Source: DASPMP01 sp035758925
GTDB taxonomy: Bacteria > Gemmatimonadota > Gemmatimonadetes > Gemmatimonadales > Gemmatimonadaceae
Length of the DNA: 64,000 nucleotides
Direction of reading: 5' to 3'
Assembly (NCBI GenBank): GCA_035758925.1
Contig: DASTVV010000145.1
Coordinates: 54,694-118,693, forward strand
Under the pieces are notes generated by a model. It searched no databases. It saw nothing but the letters and a program-made list of their open reading frames with translations, and was not told the origin of the DNA. Shown piece by piece: positions 33,666 to 41,934 of the stretch. The position numbers and the translations under genes are program-made. Position 1 is the stretch's first letter, and every line of letters starts with the position of its first letter.

Positions 33666-34583
33666 GTGCCACGGGAGAATCTTGTCGGGCGGACCATATC
33701 CGGATACACGCTCGAGAGTGAGGTCGGCGAGGGTGGCACATCGGCCGTTTTTCGCGCCAAGCACCCGTCGCACGGCTTAGTTGCGGTCAAGGTGCTGAGG
33801 GAGAAGCTCCGCAGCGACCGGACAGCGGTCGCGCGCTTCCTGCGCGAGGCAAGATACGGCGAGCGCGTCGTCCACCCGAACGTCGTGAAGACCATCGAGA
33901 TCGGCGAGTCGTCGCCCGGGATGCACTTTCTGGCAATCGAATGGGCTGCCGGGGAGTTGCTCGAGAAGTACGCTCGCCGACACGGTCCGCTGCCGCCCGG
34001 CCAGGTCGCCAACATCGTGTCGCAAATCGCCGACGCCGTGCACGCCGCTCATGAAGTCAGGATCGTACATCGCGATCTCAAGCCCGAGAACATCATGTTC
34101 GACTCGGGGAGTGGCGCGGTGAAACTCCTGGATTTCGGCATCGCGACGGACACCGACATCGAACCGGAGCAGCGGCTGACGCGGGCGGGCTTCTTCGTCG
34201 GCACGCTGATGTACGTCGCGCCCGAGGCGCTTTCCGGGGAGCTGGTGACGCCGGCGGCGGACCAATACAGTCTGGCGACGATCGCGTACTTCCTGCTCAC
34301 CGGCTGCCTGCCGTTCACCGCGAAAACACCGAGGGAGATGTTCTCCCAGCTGCTTTCGCAACCGCCGATTCCGCTCAACTCCGCCAAGGCGGGCATGCGA
34401 TTCCCGGCGGTAGTCGAAGGCGTGATCATGCGTGGCCTGTCGAAAGATCCCGGCAAGCGGTACGCGACCACCGTGGAGTTCGCGAACGCGCTGAAGGAGG
34501 CCATCGCGGCCCCGGCCGAGGAGTCCAACGGGGGACTCTTCGGAAAAATCAAGAAGATATTTGGCCGCGAACCGACCGACTAA
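33666..34583 (+). CDS. Soluble serine/threonine protein kinase (Hanks type)
   Basis: A 305-residue kinase that is almost all catalytic domain. It has the glycine loop VGEGGTSAVF, VAVKVL with the catalytic lysine, IVHRDLKPENIMF, DFGIA and a YVAPEAL segment in place of the usual APE. No transmembrane helix or PASTA repeat follows; the tail GGLFGKIKKIFGREPTD is basic and may touch membrane. GTG 33666 is chosen; a TTG at 33630 with AGGA ahead of it is the alternative. The gene converges on a histidine kinase with overlapping stops. Confidence 0.93.
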   Translation: MPRENLVGRTISGYTLESEVGEGGTSAVFRAKHPSHGLVAVKVLREKLRSDRTAVARFLREARYGERVVHPNVVKTIEIGESSPGMHFLAIEWAAGELLEKYARRHGPLPPGQVANIVSQIADAVHAAHEVRIVHRDLKPENIMFDSGSGAVKLLDFGIATDTDIEPEQRLTRAGFFVGTLMYVAPEALSGELVTPAADQYSLATIAYFLLTGCLPFTAKTPREMFSQLLSQPPIPLNSAKAGMRFPAVVEGVIMRGLSKDPGKRYATTVEFANALKEAIAAPAEESNGGLFGKIKKIFGREPTD

Positions 34584-36244
34584 CCGCCGGGTTCCTCGGC
34601 CTTCTCGACGGGGAGCCAGACCGTAAACACCGAACCCCGTCCGGGCTCGCTCACCACGGTGAGGTCGCCGCCGATGAGGCGGGCGAGGCGGCGGGAAATC
34701 GCGAGCCCCAGGCCGGTGCCGCGACGAACGGAGTCGGTGCGTGCGCCAGCGTTCACCTGCTCGAATTCGTCAAAAATCCGCTGCAGATCCGCGGGGGCGA
34801 TTCCAACTCCGGTATCGCTGACCTGGAGCGCAACCCAGACTCTCTGTGGATCGGGCGGTCCACCGATGTTGAGGTCCGCCGAGTCCGCCGAGCCGCTGCT
34901 CGCGGGTATTGCGGGCGTCGCCGGGCTCGCGTGCGGCGGCGATGTCGCGCCATTCCCCAGCATGGTCGCACGAACACTGACGCCGCCGCTCGTCGTGTAC
35001 TTGACGGCGTTGCCAATGAGGTTGATCAGAATCTGCCGCAGGTGCGTGTGGTCCGTCCGGATCCGTGGCAGCGATGGGCCGACGCCGATCGACAACGACA
35101 ATCCACGCTCGCTGACGAGCGACTCCATCTCACTGGCGACGTTGAGCACGAACGGCCGCAGCACGAGCGGTTCCGGATGCACCTCCAGTCGTCCCGCCGC
35201 GATCTTGGCGATATCGAGAAGCCGATCGACGAGATGCCGCAGATGGGTTGCCGACGCCGCGATGCGATCCACCGGCAGCGCCTGACGCGGCGTGAGCTCG
35301 CCATAGACGCCCTCGCGCAGCATCTCGACGAATCCCACGATCGCGTTCAACGGCGTCCGCAACTCGTGTGACACGTTGGCCAGAAACTCGCTCTTCATGC
35401 GATTGGAGCGCGCGACTTCCTGATAGAGTCGCTCGAGCTCCGTGGTACGTCCCGCGAGTGCAATGGCCTGGCGCCGCTCCCGGGTCAGACCGCCGAGCAA
35501 TGCGCCAAGGGCGACGATCCCGAGCATCCCGAGCGCGAGGCGCAGGCCACGTCCTGTCTGCGGGTGCGCAATCTCGACCTGGATGACGTCTCCGGCGATC
35601 GGCACGTTGGCCATGGCGTGACTCGCTCGACGGTCGTCGCCCGCGCTTGCGACGGACCGCCCGCTGCTCACGAGCCCAACCCACTCCCTCGGAACGACGC
35701 TGTCCCGCAGCACGTCCAACACGCGGACGCCGTCCACGAAACCGACCGCGGCTCCGAGCTTTGCGCCGCGATGGCTCAACGGCACCGTGAGAAGGAGACC
35801 GCCAGCGGCCGCGGACTCCGCGCCTCTGGGTACGGCCCGCACATGAGGCCAACCCGGGCCAACCTCGCGGCCGGCGGCTGCAACCGTCGCGGTGTCCACA
35901 CGTGGGCCCGCCCCAAGGGACTGCCGCCAGACGACATTTCCCGTCGTGTCGAGGACCCAGACGGCGTCGAACCCGGCGGGCATCACGGTGGTGTCGCGCG
36001 ACGCCCGCGACGGCGAAAGCAACGGACCAAACGTCTCGGTAAGGGCCTCGGCTTTGAGGCGCAGCTCGCGCTCCACCACGAGCGCGGCGCCATGGGCATC
36101 GAGTCTCAGCGCCGCCTCTCCCGCATTGTGGAGCGCGCGATCCGCCACGAACAGGCTCGCGAACAACGCGAGTGTGAGAACGCCGAGCAGCAGCGTGAAC
36201 AGACCGATGCGGGTCGACGCCGGGGGTTGCGATATTCCAGTCAA
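34580..36244 (-). CDS. Membrane sensor histidine kinase
   Basis: A 554-residue hybrid-free histidine kinase. TM1 (about 13-33), a periplasmic sensor of about 200 residues that includes AVWVLDTTGNVVWRQSLG, and TM2 (about 236-256) lead into a HisKA domain with the phospho-accepting His in ANVSHELRTPLNAIVG. The HATPase domain has QILINLIGNAVKY, VSDTGVGIAPADLQRIFDEF and GTGLGLAISRRLARLIGG. A Pro/Ser/Ala-rich insert of about 35 residues interrupts the ATPase domain between N and G1 boxes. No response regulator is adjacent, so it is an orphan. The signal is unknown. Confidence 0.94.
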   Translation of the reverse strand: MTGISQPPASTRIGLFTLLLGVLTLALFASLFVADRALHNAGEAALRLDAHGAALVVERELRLKAEALTETFGPLLSPSRASRDTTVMPAGFDAVWVLDTTGNVVWRQSLGAGPRVDTATVAAAGREVGPGWPHVRAVPRGAESAAAGGLLLTVPLSHRGAKLGAAVGFVDGVRVLDVLRDSVVPREWVGLVSSGRSVASAGDDRRASHAMANVPIAGDVIQVEIAHPQTGRGLRLALGMLGIVALGALLGGLTRERRQAIALAGRTTELERLYQEVARSNRMKSEFLANVSHELRTPLNAIVGFVEMLREGVYGELTPRQALPVDRIAASATHLRHLVDRLLDIAKIAAGRLEVHPEPLVLRPFVLNVASEMESLVSERGLSLSIGVGPSLPRIRTDHTHLRQILINLIGNAVKYTTSGGVSVRATMLGNGATSPPHASPATPAIPASSGSADSADLNIGGPPDPQRVWVALQVSDTGVGIAPADLQRIFDEFEQVNAGARTDSVRRGTGLGLAISRRLARLIGGDLTVVSEPGRGSVFTVWLPVEKAEEPGG

Positions 36245-36297
36245 GAGACTGTGCGATTGACGGTGTTGTTACGCGACACTAACGTGCGCCCGCATCC

Positions 36298-36858
36298 ATG
36301 ACAGATCACGCGGACCTCGTGCGTCTGCTCGCCATACGTTCGGCGCGACGCGGCAACTTCACCTTGGCGTCCGGCCGACAGTCCACGTTATACATCGACG
36401 CTCGGCTGACCACAATGACACCCGAGGGTCAGCGGCTGATTGGCAAACTTGGATTGCAGGCCATTCGGGACGCCGGATGGCCGGTGGACGCGGTCGGGGG
36501 CCTCACATTGGGCGCCGATCCGATCGCATACGCCATCTGCCATACGAGCGCGGAGACCACCGAGCCCGTGCGTGCGTTCACCGTCCGCAAGGAGGCCAAG
36601 ACTCATGGCACCGGCAAGCTAGTGGAAGGACCGCTTCGCGCGGGTGATCGTGTGGTGATCGTAGAGGATGTCATCACCACGGGCGGCTCGGCCGCCAAGG
36701 CCGTGGATGCCGTGCGACGCGAGGGCGCCACTCCGGTTGGTGTCCTCGCGCTCGTCGACCGCGAAGAAGGCGGACGCGAGCAGCTCGAAGCACTCTCGAT
36801 GAGAGTCATCGCGCTGACCACGGCGAGCGAGATCATCCCGCACATCGCGAGCGGCTGA
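36298..36858 (+). CDS. pyrE: Orotate phosphoribosyltransferase
   Basis: A 186-residue enzyme that makes orotidine monophosphate in pyrimidine synthesis. GNFTLASGRQSTLYIDAR at the N-terminus, then GGLTLGADPIAYA and the PRPP-binding loop VVIVEDVITTGGSA (about 120-133) identify it. It is a single gene here, separate from other pyr genes; upp (salvage) is at 47962-48609. A 12-base tandem repeat begins at its stop codon. Confidence 0.94.
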   Translation: MTDHADLVRLLAIRSARRGNFTLASGRQSTLYIDARLTTMTPEGQRLIGKLGLQAIRDAGWPVDAVGGLTLGADPIAYAICHTSAETTEPVRAFTVRKEAKTHGTGKLVEGPLRAGDRVVIVEDVITTGGSAAKAVDAVRREGATPVGVLALVDREEGGREQLEALSMRVIALTTASEIIPHIASG

Positions 36859-36890
36859 GCCCTGTGCTGAGCCCTGTGCTGAGCCCTGTG
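36855..36890 (+). repeat. Three tandem copies of a 12-base unit at the pyrE stop
   Basis: CTGAGCCCTGTG is repeated three times without change (36855-36866, 36867-36878, 36879-36890), beginning at the pyrE stop codon (TGA 36856-36858). Each unit contains an in-frame TGA relative to pyrE, so copy-number change would not alter the protein. Confidence 0.9.
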
Positions 36891-36925
36891 CTGCGCCGCC
36901 AGCGACGACGGCGGCCGACCGTTCA

Positions 36926-37840
36926 TCACGTCACGAGATATCGCCTCGCTGGCTGGCGCGTCGGATGCGCGAGCGGCGACAAGCGGCGCAGGACCGCCGC
37001 GTTCGGGAGCACCAACTCGTGCCGAAACCGCTCGAACATTCCCGCACCGTCATAGCGCTGCCGGAACTCCACGGCCGTGACGTGCAGGAGCGTTCGAACG
37101 TGCCGTCCGAAACTCTGCGGCGACGAGTATTCCAGATGGTTCGCGACGTTGGCCACGCTGAAGCCGTGATTCTCGAACAAGTGCGCCGCGCGCACCAGGC
37201 GAGCCATCGCCAGAAAGCGTTTGGGCGCCGGAAGACCGGCGCGGAAGAACCGGCTCATGAGCGTGCTCGGCACGACGTTCAGTTGGTGAGCGAGCCGGCG
37301 CACCGTGCAGATGCCTGGCGGACTGAGGAAAAGCGCTCGGAAGAACTCCCAGCAGTCGGGCGTGGCGCCCTGAAGGTCTTCGGCCAGCTGTCGCAGCGCG
37401 TGCCGCTGGACGGTGTTGCCGCATTCGTCAGTCAGTGCGCTGCGCAGGATGCGCCAGCCCGCGGCATCACGCACGTCGATCAGCCGTCTCACGCCGCTGG
37501 TTCCCAACGAGAGCAGCGTCTGCGGCGTGCGGGGGCCGATATCGCTGAGCAGCACGAGCGTCGGCACACGTGGAAACTCGCGGACCATCGACGCAACGGC
37601 GTCGCTTGAGGATCGCTCGCAGTAGCTCACGCTGACGACGACGGCATCGGCGCGCGCCTCGCGCACGTCGCGCATGACGTCATCGACGGAATCGCGATGC
37701 AGCGACTGGTACAGTCCATGGCCGGCGGCATCGACACGCAATCGCTCGGCGGGCGTGAGAACCGTCGTTACCTGGGTGAGCGGCTCGGAAGACGCGGCGG
37801 TTTGCGCTGCGCGCGGCGCCGGCGAAATGTTTGATGACAT
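36926..37840 (-). CDS. AraC-type transcriptional regulator
   Basis: A 304-residue regulator. The C-terminal third is an AraC double helix-turn-helix: CTVRRLAHQLNVVPSTLMSRFFRAGLPAPKRFLAMARLVRAAHLFE, then FSVANVANHLEYSSPQSFGRHVRTLLHVTAVEFRQRY. The N-terminal part (about 20-150) alternates hydrophobic strands and helices (ADAVVVSVSYCE, PTLVLLSDIG), like a receiver fold, but I cannot place a conserved phospho-acceptor site. The target is unknown. A promoter region of about 200 bases separates it from rnpB. Confidence 0.88.
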   Translation of the reverse strand: MSSNISPAPRAAQTAASSEPLTQVTTVLTPAERLRVDAAGHGLYQSLHRDSVDDVMRDVREARADAVVVSVSYCERSSSDAVASMVREFPRVPTLVLLSDIGPRTPQTLLSLGTSGVRRLIDVRDAAGWRILRSALTDECGNTVQRHALRQLAEDLQGATPDCWEFFRALFLSPPGICTVRRLAHQLNVVPSTLMSRFFRAGLPAPKRFLAMARLVRAAHLFENHGFSVANVANHLEYSSPQSFGRHVRTLLHVTAVEFRQRYDGAGMFERFRHELVLPNAAVLRRLSPLAHPTRQPARRYLVT

Positions 37841-38046
37841 TGCCTGTCCCCGACTACGGATAGCGAGAGGCGGCGTCGCCGTGAACGCGCGACTCTACGA
37901 TGCGCAGGTCAGCACGGCGTCATCGCGTGATGTCTCAATTCACCGCGCTGCGCGTCGCAACCTTCCGCTGTCGGCGATGTGCCACACGCGAGTTCTCCGC
38001 GACACGCTCGAGGTCGCCGGCTTTCGCGTTATATTTCGAAACGCGT

Positions 38047-38421
38047 GGTTCCCGGCCAGACGGTCGCGGGAGTGATCCCGAGGAAAGTCCGGGCTCCATT
38101 GGGCAGACCGCCAGGTAACGCCTGGGCGCGTACGCGCGAAAGCTCGAACGCGACGGAAAGTGCAGCAGAAAGCAAACCGCCGATGGCCCGCAAGGGATCA
38201 GGCAAGGGTGAAATGGTGGGGTAAGAGCCCACCGCGGCGCTGGCAACAGCGTCGGCACGGCAAACCCCGGTTGGAGAAAGGCCAAATAGGCAGTGAGAGC
38301 TGGCCCGGCTCGTTCAAGACACTGCGGGTAGGCTGCTGGAGGGTGCGGGTGACCGCACTCGTAGAGGAATGACCGTCCGGCGGTTCGCCGCCGACAGAAC
38401 CCGGCTTATCGGCCGGGAATC
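38047..38421 (+). ncRNA. rnpB: RNase P RNA, bacterial type A
   Basis: The 5' and 3' ends pair as P1 (TTCCCGGCC 38049-38057 with GGCCGGGAA 38411-38419). Conserved region GAGGAAAGTCCGGGCTCC appears near the 5' end. The central GGGTGAAATGGTGGGGTAAG and CCCACCGCG, and the 3' AGAGGAATGACCGTCC and ACAGAACCCGGCTTA segments, are all present in order. It is the catalytic RNA that matures tRNA 5' ends. A TATATT at 38030-38035 is a fitting -10 element for a 5' end near 38043. A terminator follows. The protein subunit gene rnpA is about 3.2 kb away. Confidence 0.95.
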
Positions 38422-38431
38422 GCGCGAACAA

Positions 38432-38466
38432 AAAAGCCGCCCGGGAAACCGGTCGGCTTTTGCGTT
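38432..38466 (+). terminator. Terminator of rnpB, possibly shared with dnaN
   Basis: An 8-bp stem AAAAGCCG / CGGCTTTT (38432-38439, 38454-38461) leads into TTTTGCGTTTTT on the plus strand. On the minus strand the A-rich left arm gives a T run too, so it can also end the dnaN transcript, whose stop is at 38478. Confidence 0.85.
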
Positions 38467-38477
38467 TTTCCGTTCGC

Positions 38478-39590
38478 TCAGTCCACCAGCCGCAGCGGCA
38501 TCACGAGCGTCACGTACGATGCCGCATCGCTCCATCCTTCCGGCTCGAGCGTCGCCGCACGCTCCGGAGCCTTCAGCGTCACCTTCACTTCTTCCGACGG
38601 GATATAGCGGAGGATTTCGAGCAGGTAGTTGGCGTTGAAACCGATGTCGAGCGGATCGCCATTGTAGCGAATGGGCAACTCGTCAGTGGCTTCGCCGAGA
38701 TCCGGCGTCTGGACGCTGAAGCGCAGGAGCGCCTGGTTGAACGACAGCCGGATGCGGTGCGTCTGGTCGGACGCGATGACCGACATGCGCTTCAGCGCGC
38801 TGGTGAGCGCCAACTTGTCGGCGATCGCCACCTTGTCGTTGTCCTTGGGAATGACCTGCTGGTAGTTCGGGTACGGACCCTCGATGAGGCGTGTGAACAC
38901 CGCAGTAAACGGCGATCGGAATCCCAGGTGATTATCGCCGCGTGCGATCTCGAGCTCCTCGTCTTCGGGGAACAAACGACGAATCTGATCCAGAGCTTTC
39001 GGCGGCACGATGAGATCACTCGATGGCGCACCCGCCGTCGCGATGGGGACCTCCATCTTGGCCAGCCGGTGGCCGTTCGTCGCGACCATCCGCATCAACT
39101 CCGCGCGCAGCTCCCACAGAACGCCGTTGAGGATGGGTCGACTCTCCTCGGTCGAAACCGCGAATGCCGTATGATCGATCAGCTTTCGCAGATCGCCGGC
39201 ACGCACACGCCAGCTGTCCTTGAACTTGACCGCGGGGAAGCTGGGGAATTCGTCCTTGGGCAGACCGAGAATCTTGAAGTGCGAACGTCCGCAATCGAGC
39301 GTCACGCGCTGCTCACCCGCCGCGGCGATCTTCACGGGCGACGGCGGCAACTCACGCGCGATCTCGGTGAGCTTCTTGGCGGGGATGGTGATGGCGCCGT
39401 TGGCGTCGACGTCTGCGCTGACTTCGGTGCTGACCGCGATATCGAGATCGGTTCCGGAGATGCGGATGCCCTTGTCCGTCGTTTCGACGAGGATATTGGC
39501 CAACACCGGCAGCGTCGTCTTCGCCGGAACAGTTGCGGCGACTGCGGCGAGGCCTTCCTGCAGCTTCTCACGAGTAATCGTGAAGCGCAT
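38478..39590 (-). CDS. dnaN: DNA polymerase III beta subunit (sliding clamp)
   Basis: A 370-residue clamp made of three repeated domains; it holds polymerase III and other partners on DNA. MRFTITREKLQEGLAAVAATVPAKTTLPVLANILVE opens domain 1, SWRVRAGDLRKLIDHTAFAVSTEESRPILNGVLWE opens domain 2, and the C-terminus ends SYVTLVMPLRLVD, close to the usual MPMRL. The ATG at 39590 is chosen over an upstream TTG. It follows dnaA on the same strand across an origin-like 245-bp gap. Confidence 0.96.
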   Translation of the reverse strand: MRFTITREKLQEGLAAVAATVPAKTTLPVLANILVETTDKGIRISGTDLDIAVSTEVSADVDANGAITIPAKKLTEIARELPPSPVKIAAAGEQRVTLDCGRSHFKILGLPKDEFPSFPAVKFKDSWRVRAGDLRKLIDHTAFAVSTEESRPILNGVLWELRAELMRMVATNGHRLAKMEVPIATAGAPSSDLIVPPKALDQIRRLFPEDEELEIARGDNHLGFRSPFTAVFTRLIEGPYPNYQQVIPKDNDKVAIADKLALTSALKRMSVIASDQTHRIRLSFNQALLRFSVQTPDLGEATDELPIRYNGDPLDIGFNANYLLEILRYIPSEEVKVTLKAPERAATLEPEGWSDAASYVTLVMPLRLVD

Positions 39591-39835
39591 CAACAATCAC
39601 CAGAAATGTGGAGGACGATCGGAAGTTCTACTAATGCTTTATATAGAGAACTATGTAGTAGTAGTAGTAGTGCCCGTGGTCATGTGGATGGCCGCTACAA
39701 CTTAATGGGGCCCAAGCAGTTCGCTAGGCTCGCGCGATGTGTACGAACTGTGGACGGCGATGGTCTTCCACACGCTGGTACGCGCGGCGGACATTCCGCG
39801 CTGTCCAATGCTGATTCCATGTTGATCACTGTGGG
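39591..39835. other. Probable oriC core in the dnaA-dnaN gap
   Basis: The gap shows an AT-rich stretch (39626-39655), five perfect TAG triplets (39656-39670) matching the DnaA-trio pattern 3'-GAT-5', a GC-rich 12-base spacer and a DnaA-box-like TGTGGATGG (39683-39691). Further 7-of-9 box-like sites are TCTTCCACA (39764-39772) and TGTGGGTTA (39830-39838); TGTGGACGG (39749-39757) is weaker. The order AT-rich, trios, GC, box is that of a bacterial basal unwinding system. No perfect TTATCCACA is present. Confidence 0.65.
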
Positions 39836-41218
39836 TTATCGCAGCGCATCGAGCGCGGTCCGAAGTCGCGACACCCGCTGCGCGGTCGCGGGCTCCTCGG
39901 CGATCATTGCCGTGGCGCGTTCCAGACTGTGGATCACGGTGGAGTGATCCCGGCCCCCGAATGATGCCCCGATCTCGACCAGCTGCATCCCCAGCATTTC
40001 ACGCATCAGGAACATGGCAACCTGGCGCGGCACGGTGAGATTCTTCGTGCGCGTCTTGGAGCGAAGTCCTTCGGCCGTGACGCCCCAGTCCTTGGCGACG
40101 GCATCCTGGATCACGTAGCTCGACAGGCCCGCGGCGGCAGAGGACGCAAGAGGGCGGAGCTTGTCGCGCAGCGCGTCGCGTGCGAGCTCGATGGTGATGT
40201 CCTGATGCTTGAGGGACGCGTACGCCAGCAGCTTAATGATCGATCCTTCCAGCTCGCGCACGCTGGACCGAACGTTCTCGGCGATGAAGCGAATGACTTC
40301 ATCGGGGAGCGTCATCTCGAGGTGATCGATCGCGGCCTTCTCGCGCAGGATTGCGATGCGGTGTTCCAGGTCAGGTGGCTCGATGTCGGCCACCATTCCC
40401 CACTGGAAGCGACTCACGAGCCTGGCTTCGAGCCCGGGGATTTCGGACGGCGGCCGGTCGCTGGTGAGCACGATCTGCCGGCCCGCCTCGTAGAGCGCGT
40501 TGAACGTGTGAAAGAACTCTTCCTGGGTGGTTTCCTTGCCCTTCAGGAAATGGATGTCGTCGATGAGGAGGAGGTCGGTCTCACGGAACCGACGCCGGAA
40601 CTCACCCGTCGTGCGATTCTGGATCGCGGCGATGAGCTCGTTGGTGAACTGCTCGGTGCCGAGGTAGGTGATGCGGAAGCGAGGTTCGGCGCGGACGATC
40701 TCGTGGGCGATGGCCTGCATCAGGTGAGTCTTGCCCAGGCCAGTGTCGCCGTAGATGAAAAGGGGGTTGTAGACCTTGCCAGGTGCCTGCGCCACGGCGT
40801 GTGCGGCTGCCGCTGCGAGCTCGTTCGACTTTCCGATCACGAAGTGGTCGAATACGTAGCGCTCGCTTAATGGTGGCGTGTTGCTGCCACGTTCCTGAGT
40901 CTGATCAGCCGCAGCTGATCGAGGCGCCTCGGCCACGAACAGGTCCATCTGCGGACGTTTCCGCCGTTCCTCGTTCACCTGGAAAACGACCGACATCGGC
41001 TGGCCAAGTGCAACCGGCGCCAACGACTTCAGCAGCTCCGCGTGCTTGGATTCGTTCCACTCCGCGGCGAATCGGTCTGGTGCGCCAACGAACAGCTTAT
41101 CCCCCTCGACCTTGAGGGGCTCTGTTGGCTCGAGCCACGTTTTGAATGTCTGTTCCGGCAACTCCTGGCGCGCGCGATCGAGCAGCCGCGTCCAGGCTTC
41201 TTGTGGGGTGAGGTTCAC
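39836..41218 (-). CDS. dnaA: Chromosomal replication initiator protein
   Basis: A 460-residue AAA+ initiator. Domain I begins LTPQEAWTRLLDRARQELPEQTFKTWLEP. Domain III has Walker A GDTGLGKT (about 157-164), Walker B LLLIDDIHFLKG, and the arginine-rich sensor segment GLEARLVSRFQWG. Domain IV has the DnaA-box signature GASFGGRDHSTVIHSLERA near the C-terminus. The GTG at 41218 gives the standard N-terminus; the open frame above it overlaps the leader. A DnaA-box-like site in the leader suggests autoregulation. Confidence 0.96.
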   Translation of the reverse strand: MNLTPQEAWTRLLDRARQELPEQTFKTWLEPTEPLKVEGDKLFVGAPDRFAAEWNESKHAELLKSLAPVALGQPMSVVFQVNEERRKRPQMDLFVAEAPRSAAADQTQERGSNTPPLSERYVFDHFVIGKSNELAAAAAHAVAQAPGKVYNPLFIYGDTGLGKTHLMQAIAHEIVRAEPRFRITYLGTEQFTNELIAAIQNRTTGEFRRRFRETDLLLIDDIHFLKGKETTQEEFFHTFNALYEAGRQIVLTSDRPPSEIPGLEARLVSRFQWGMVADIEPPDLEHRIAILREKAAIDHLEMTLPDEVIRFIAENVRSSVRELEGSIIKLLAYASLKHQDITIELARDALRDKLRPLASSAAAGLSSYVIQDAVAKDWGVTAEGLRSKTRTKNLTVPRQVAMFLMREMLGMQLVEIGASFGGRDHSTVIHSLERATAMIAEEPATAQRVSRLRTALDALR

Positions 41219-41231
41219 GACTCTTTGCCGG

Positions 41232-41240
41232 TGTGGAAAA
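41232..41240. promoter_or_regulatory. DnaA box in the dnaA leader
   Basis: TGTGGAAAA differs at one of nine positions from TGTGGATAA, the complement of TTATCCACA. It lies 14 bases upstream of the dnaA start, in the 211-base gap between dnaA and rpmH. A weak sigma-70-like pair for rpmH (TTGATC 41299-41304, TAGGTT 41322-41327, 17-base spacer) lies in the same gap. Confidence 0.55.
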
Positions 41241-41429
41241 CTCGCGGGGACGGCGAAGCTACGCGCGTGATTCGCAAAGCGCAACACGGTCAGTCTGCTT
41301 GATCTATCTCGTGAATCCGGATAGGTTTACCGTCCTTCGCACATCACATTTGGTGGTGCAGCGAGAATTCGCTGTGAAGCGCGGCATCGGACCGCCTGCG
41401 GCGATCCAAGAACCCGAGTTGGAGCCAGA

Positions 41430-41594
41430 ATGGGAAAGCCGACTTATCGTCCCCGTAACAAGCGCCGGATCAAGACACATGGGTTCCGTCAGCGCATGGA
41501 GACGAAATGGGGTCGTGAGGTCCTGAGTCGTCGCCGGAAGAAGGGCCGCAAGCGCCTGACGGTTCAGCTCCCCAGCAAGTACGCCGGCGCCTGA
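41430..41594 (+). CDS. rpmH: 50S ribosomal protein L34
   Basis: A 54-residue, highly basic protein: MGKPTYRPRNKRRIKTHGFR, then QRMETKWGREVLSRRRKKGRKRL and a short VQLPSKYAGA tail. The L34 signature (P-x-x-R-K/R-R-x-x-x-HGF-x-x-R-M, then G-R-x-V-L-x-x-R-R-x-K-G-R) is complete. The ATG follows GGAG. It heads rpmH-rnpA-yidD-yidC, the conserved order beside bacterial origins, and diverges from dnaA. Confidence 0.97.
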   Translation: MGKPTYRPRNKRRIKTHGFRQRMETKWGREVLSRRRKKGRKRLTVQLPSKYAGA

Positions 41595-41595
41595 G

Positions 41596-41934
41596 CTGAG
41601 GCTCGGCTTCCCGCGTTCTCGACGGATCACGGGAAGCAGCGACATCGAGCGCGTGCTGCGCTCGGGACAGCGCCTCGGCGGACGTCTTCTGGACGTGAAG
41701 CGGCTCGATTCCGCGCTCGGGTATGTGCGCGTCGGCCTCGTGGTGCCAAAGCTTGGATTCAGCGCGGTGCAGCGCAATCGACTCAAGCGCCGCCTGCGCG
41801 AGCTGACGAGGCAGCACCTGATTCCGCTCGCCGCTTCGTCCGACGTGCTGCTCCGTGCGAAGCGAGACACCTATGCGGCGAGCTTCGACAGCCTCCGCGC
41901 GGAGGTCGTTCGCGTGGCGTCGCTGCTGACATGA
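41596..41934 (+). CDS. rnpA: RNase P protein component, probable CTG start
   Basis: The 112-residue product covers the whole family: the N-terminal FPRSRRITGSSDIERVLRSG, the central strand VGLVVPKLGF and the RNA-binding RNRLKRRLRELTR. It helps rnpB RNA cleave pre-tRNA. The frame has no ATG, GTG or TTG between an in-frame stop inside rpmH and the conserved FPRSRR; the first ordinary start is GTG 41653, which would delete that segment. The only near-cognate choice is CTG at 41596, one base after the rpmH stop. The stop overlaps yidD (ATGA). Product is certain, start is inferred. Confidence 0.85.
   Translation: MRLGFPRSRRITGSSDIERVLRSGQRLGGRLLDVKRLDSALGYVRVGLVVPKLGFSAVQRNRLKRRLRELTRQHLIPLAASSDVLLRAKRDTYAASFDSLRAEVVRVASLLT

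Noticed and set aside
38460..39947. A 495-codon plus-strand frame over dnaN and the origin
   Set aside because: It is antisense to dnaN and crosses the probable oriC; dnaN on the minus strand is certain.
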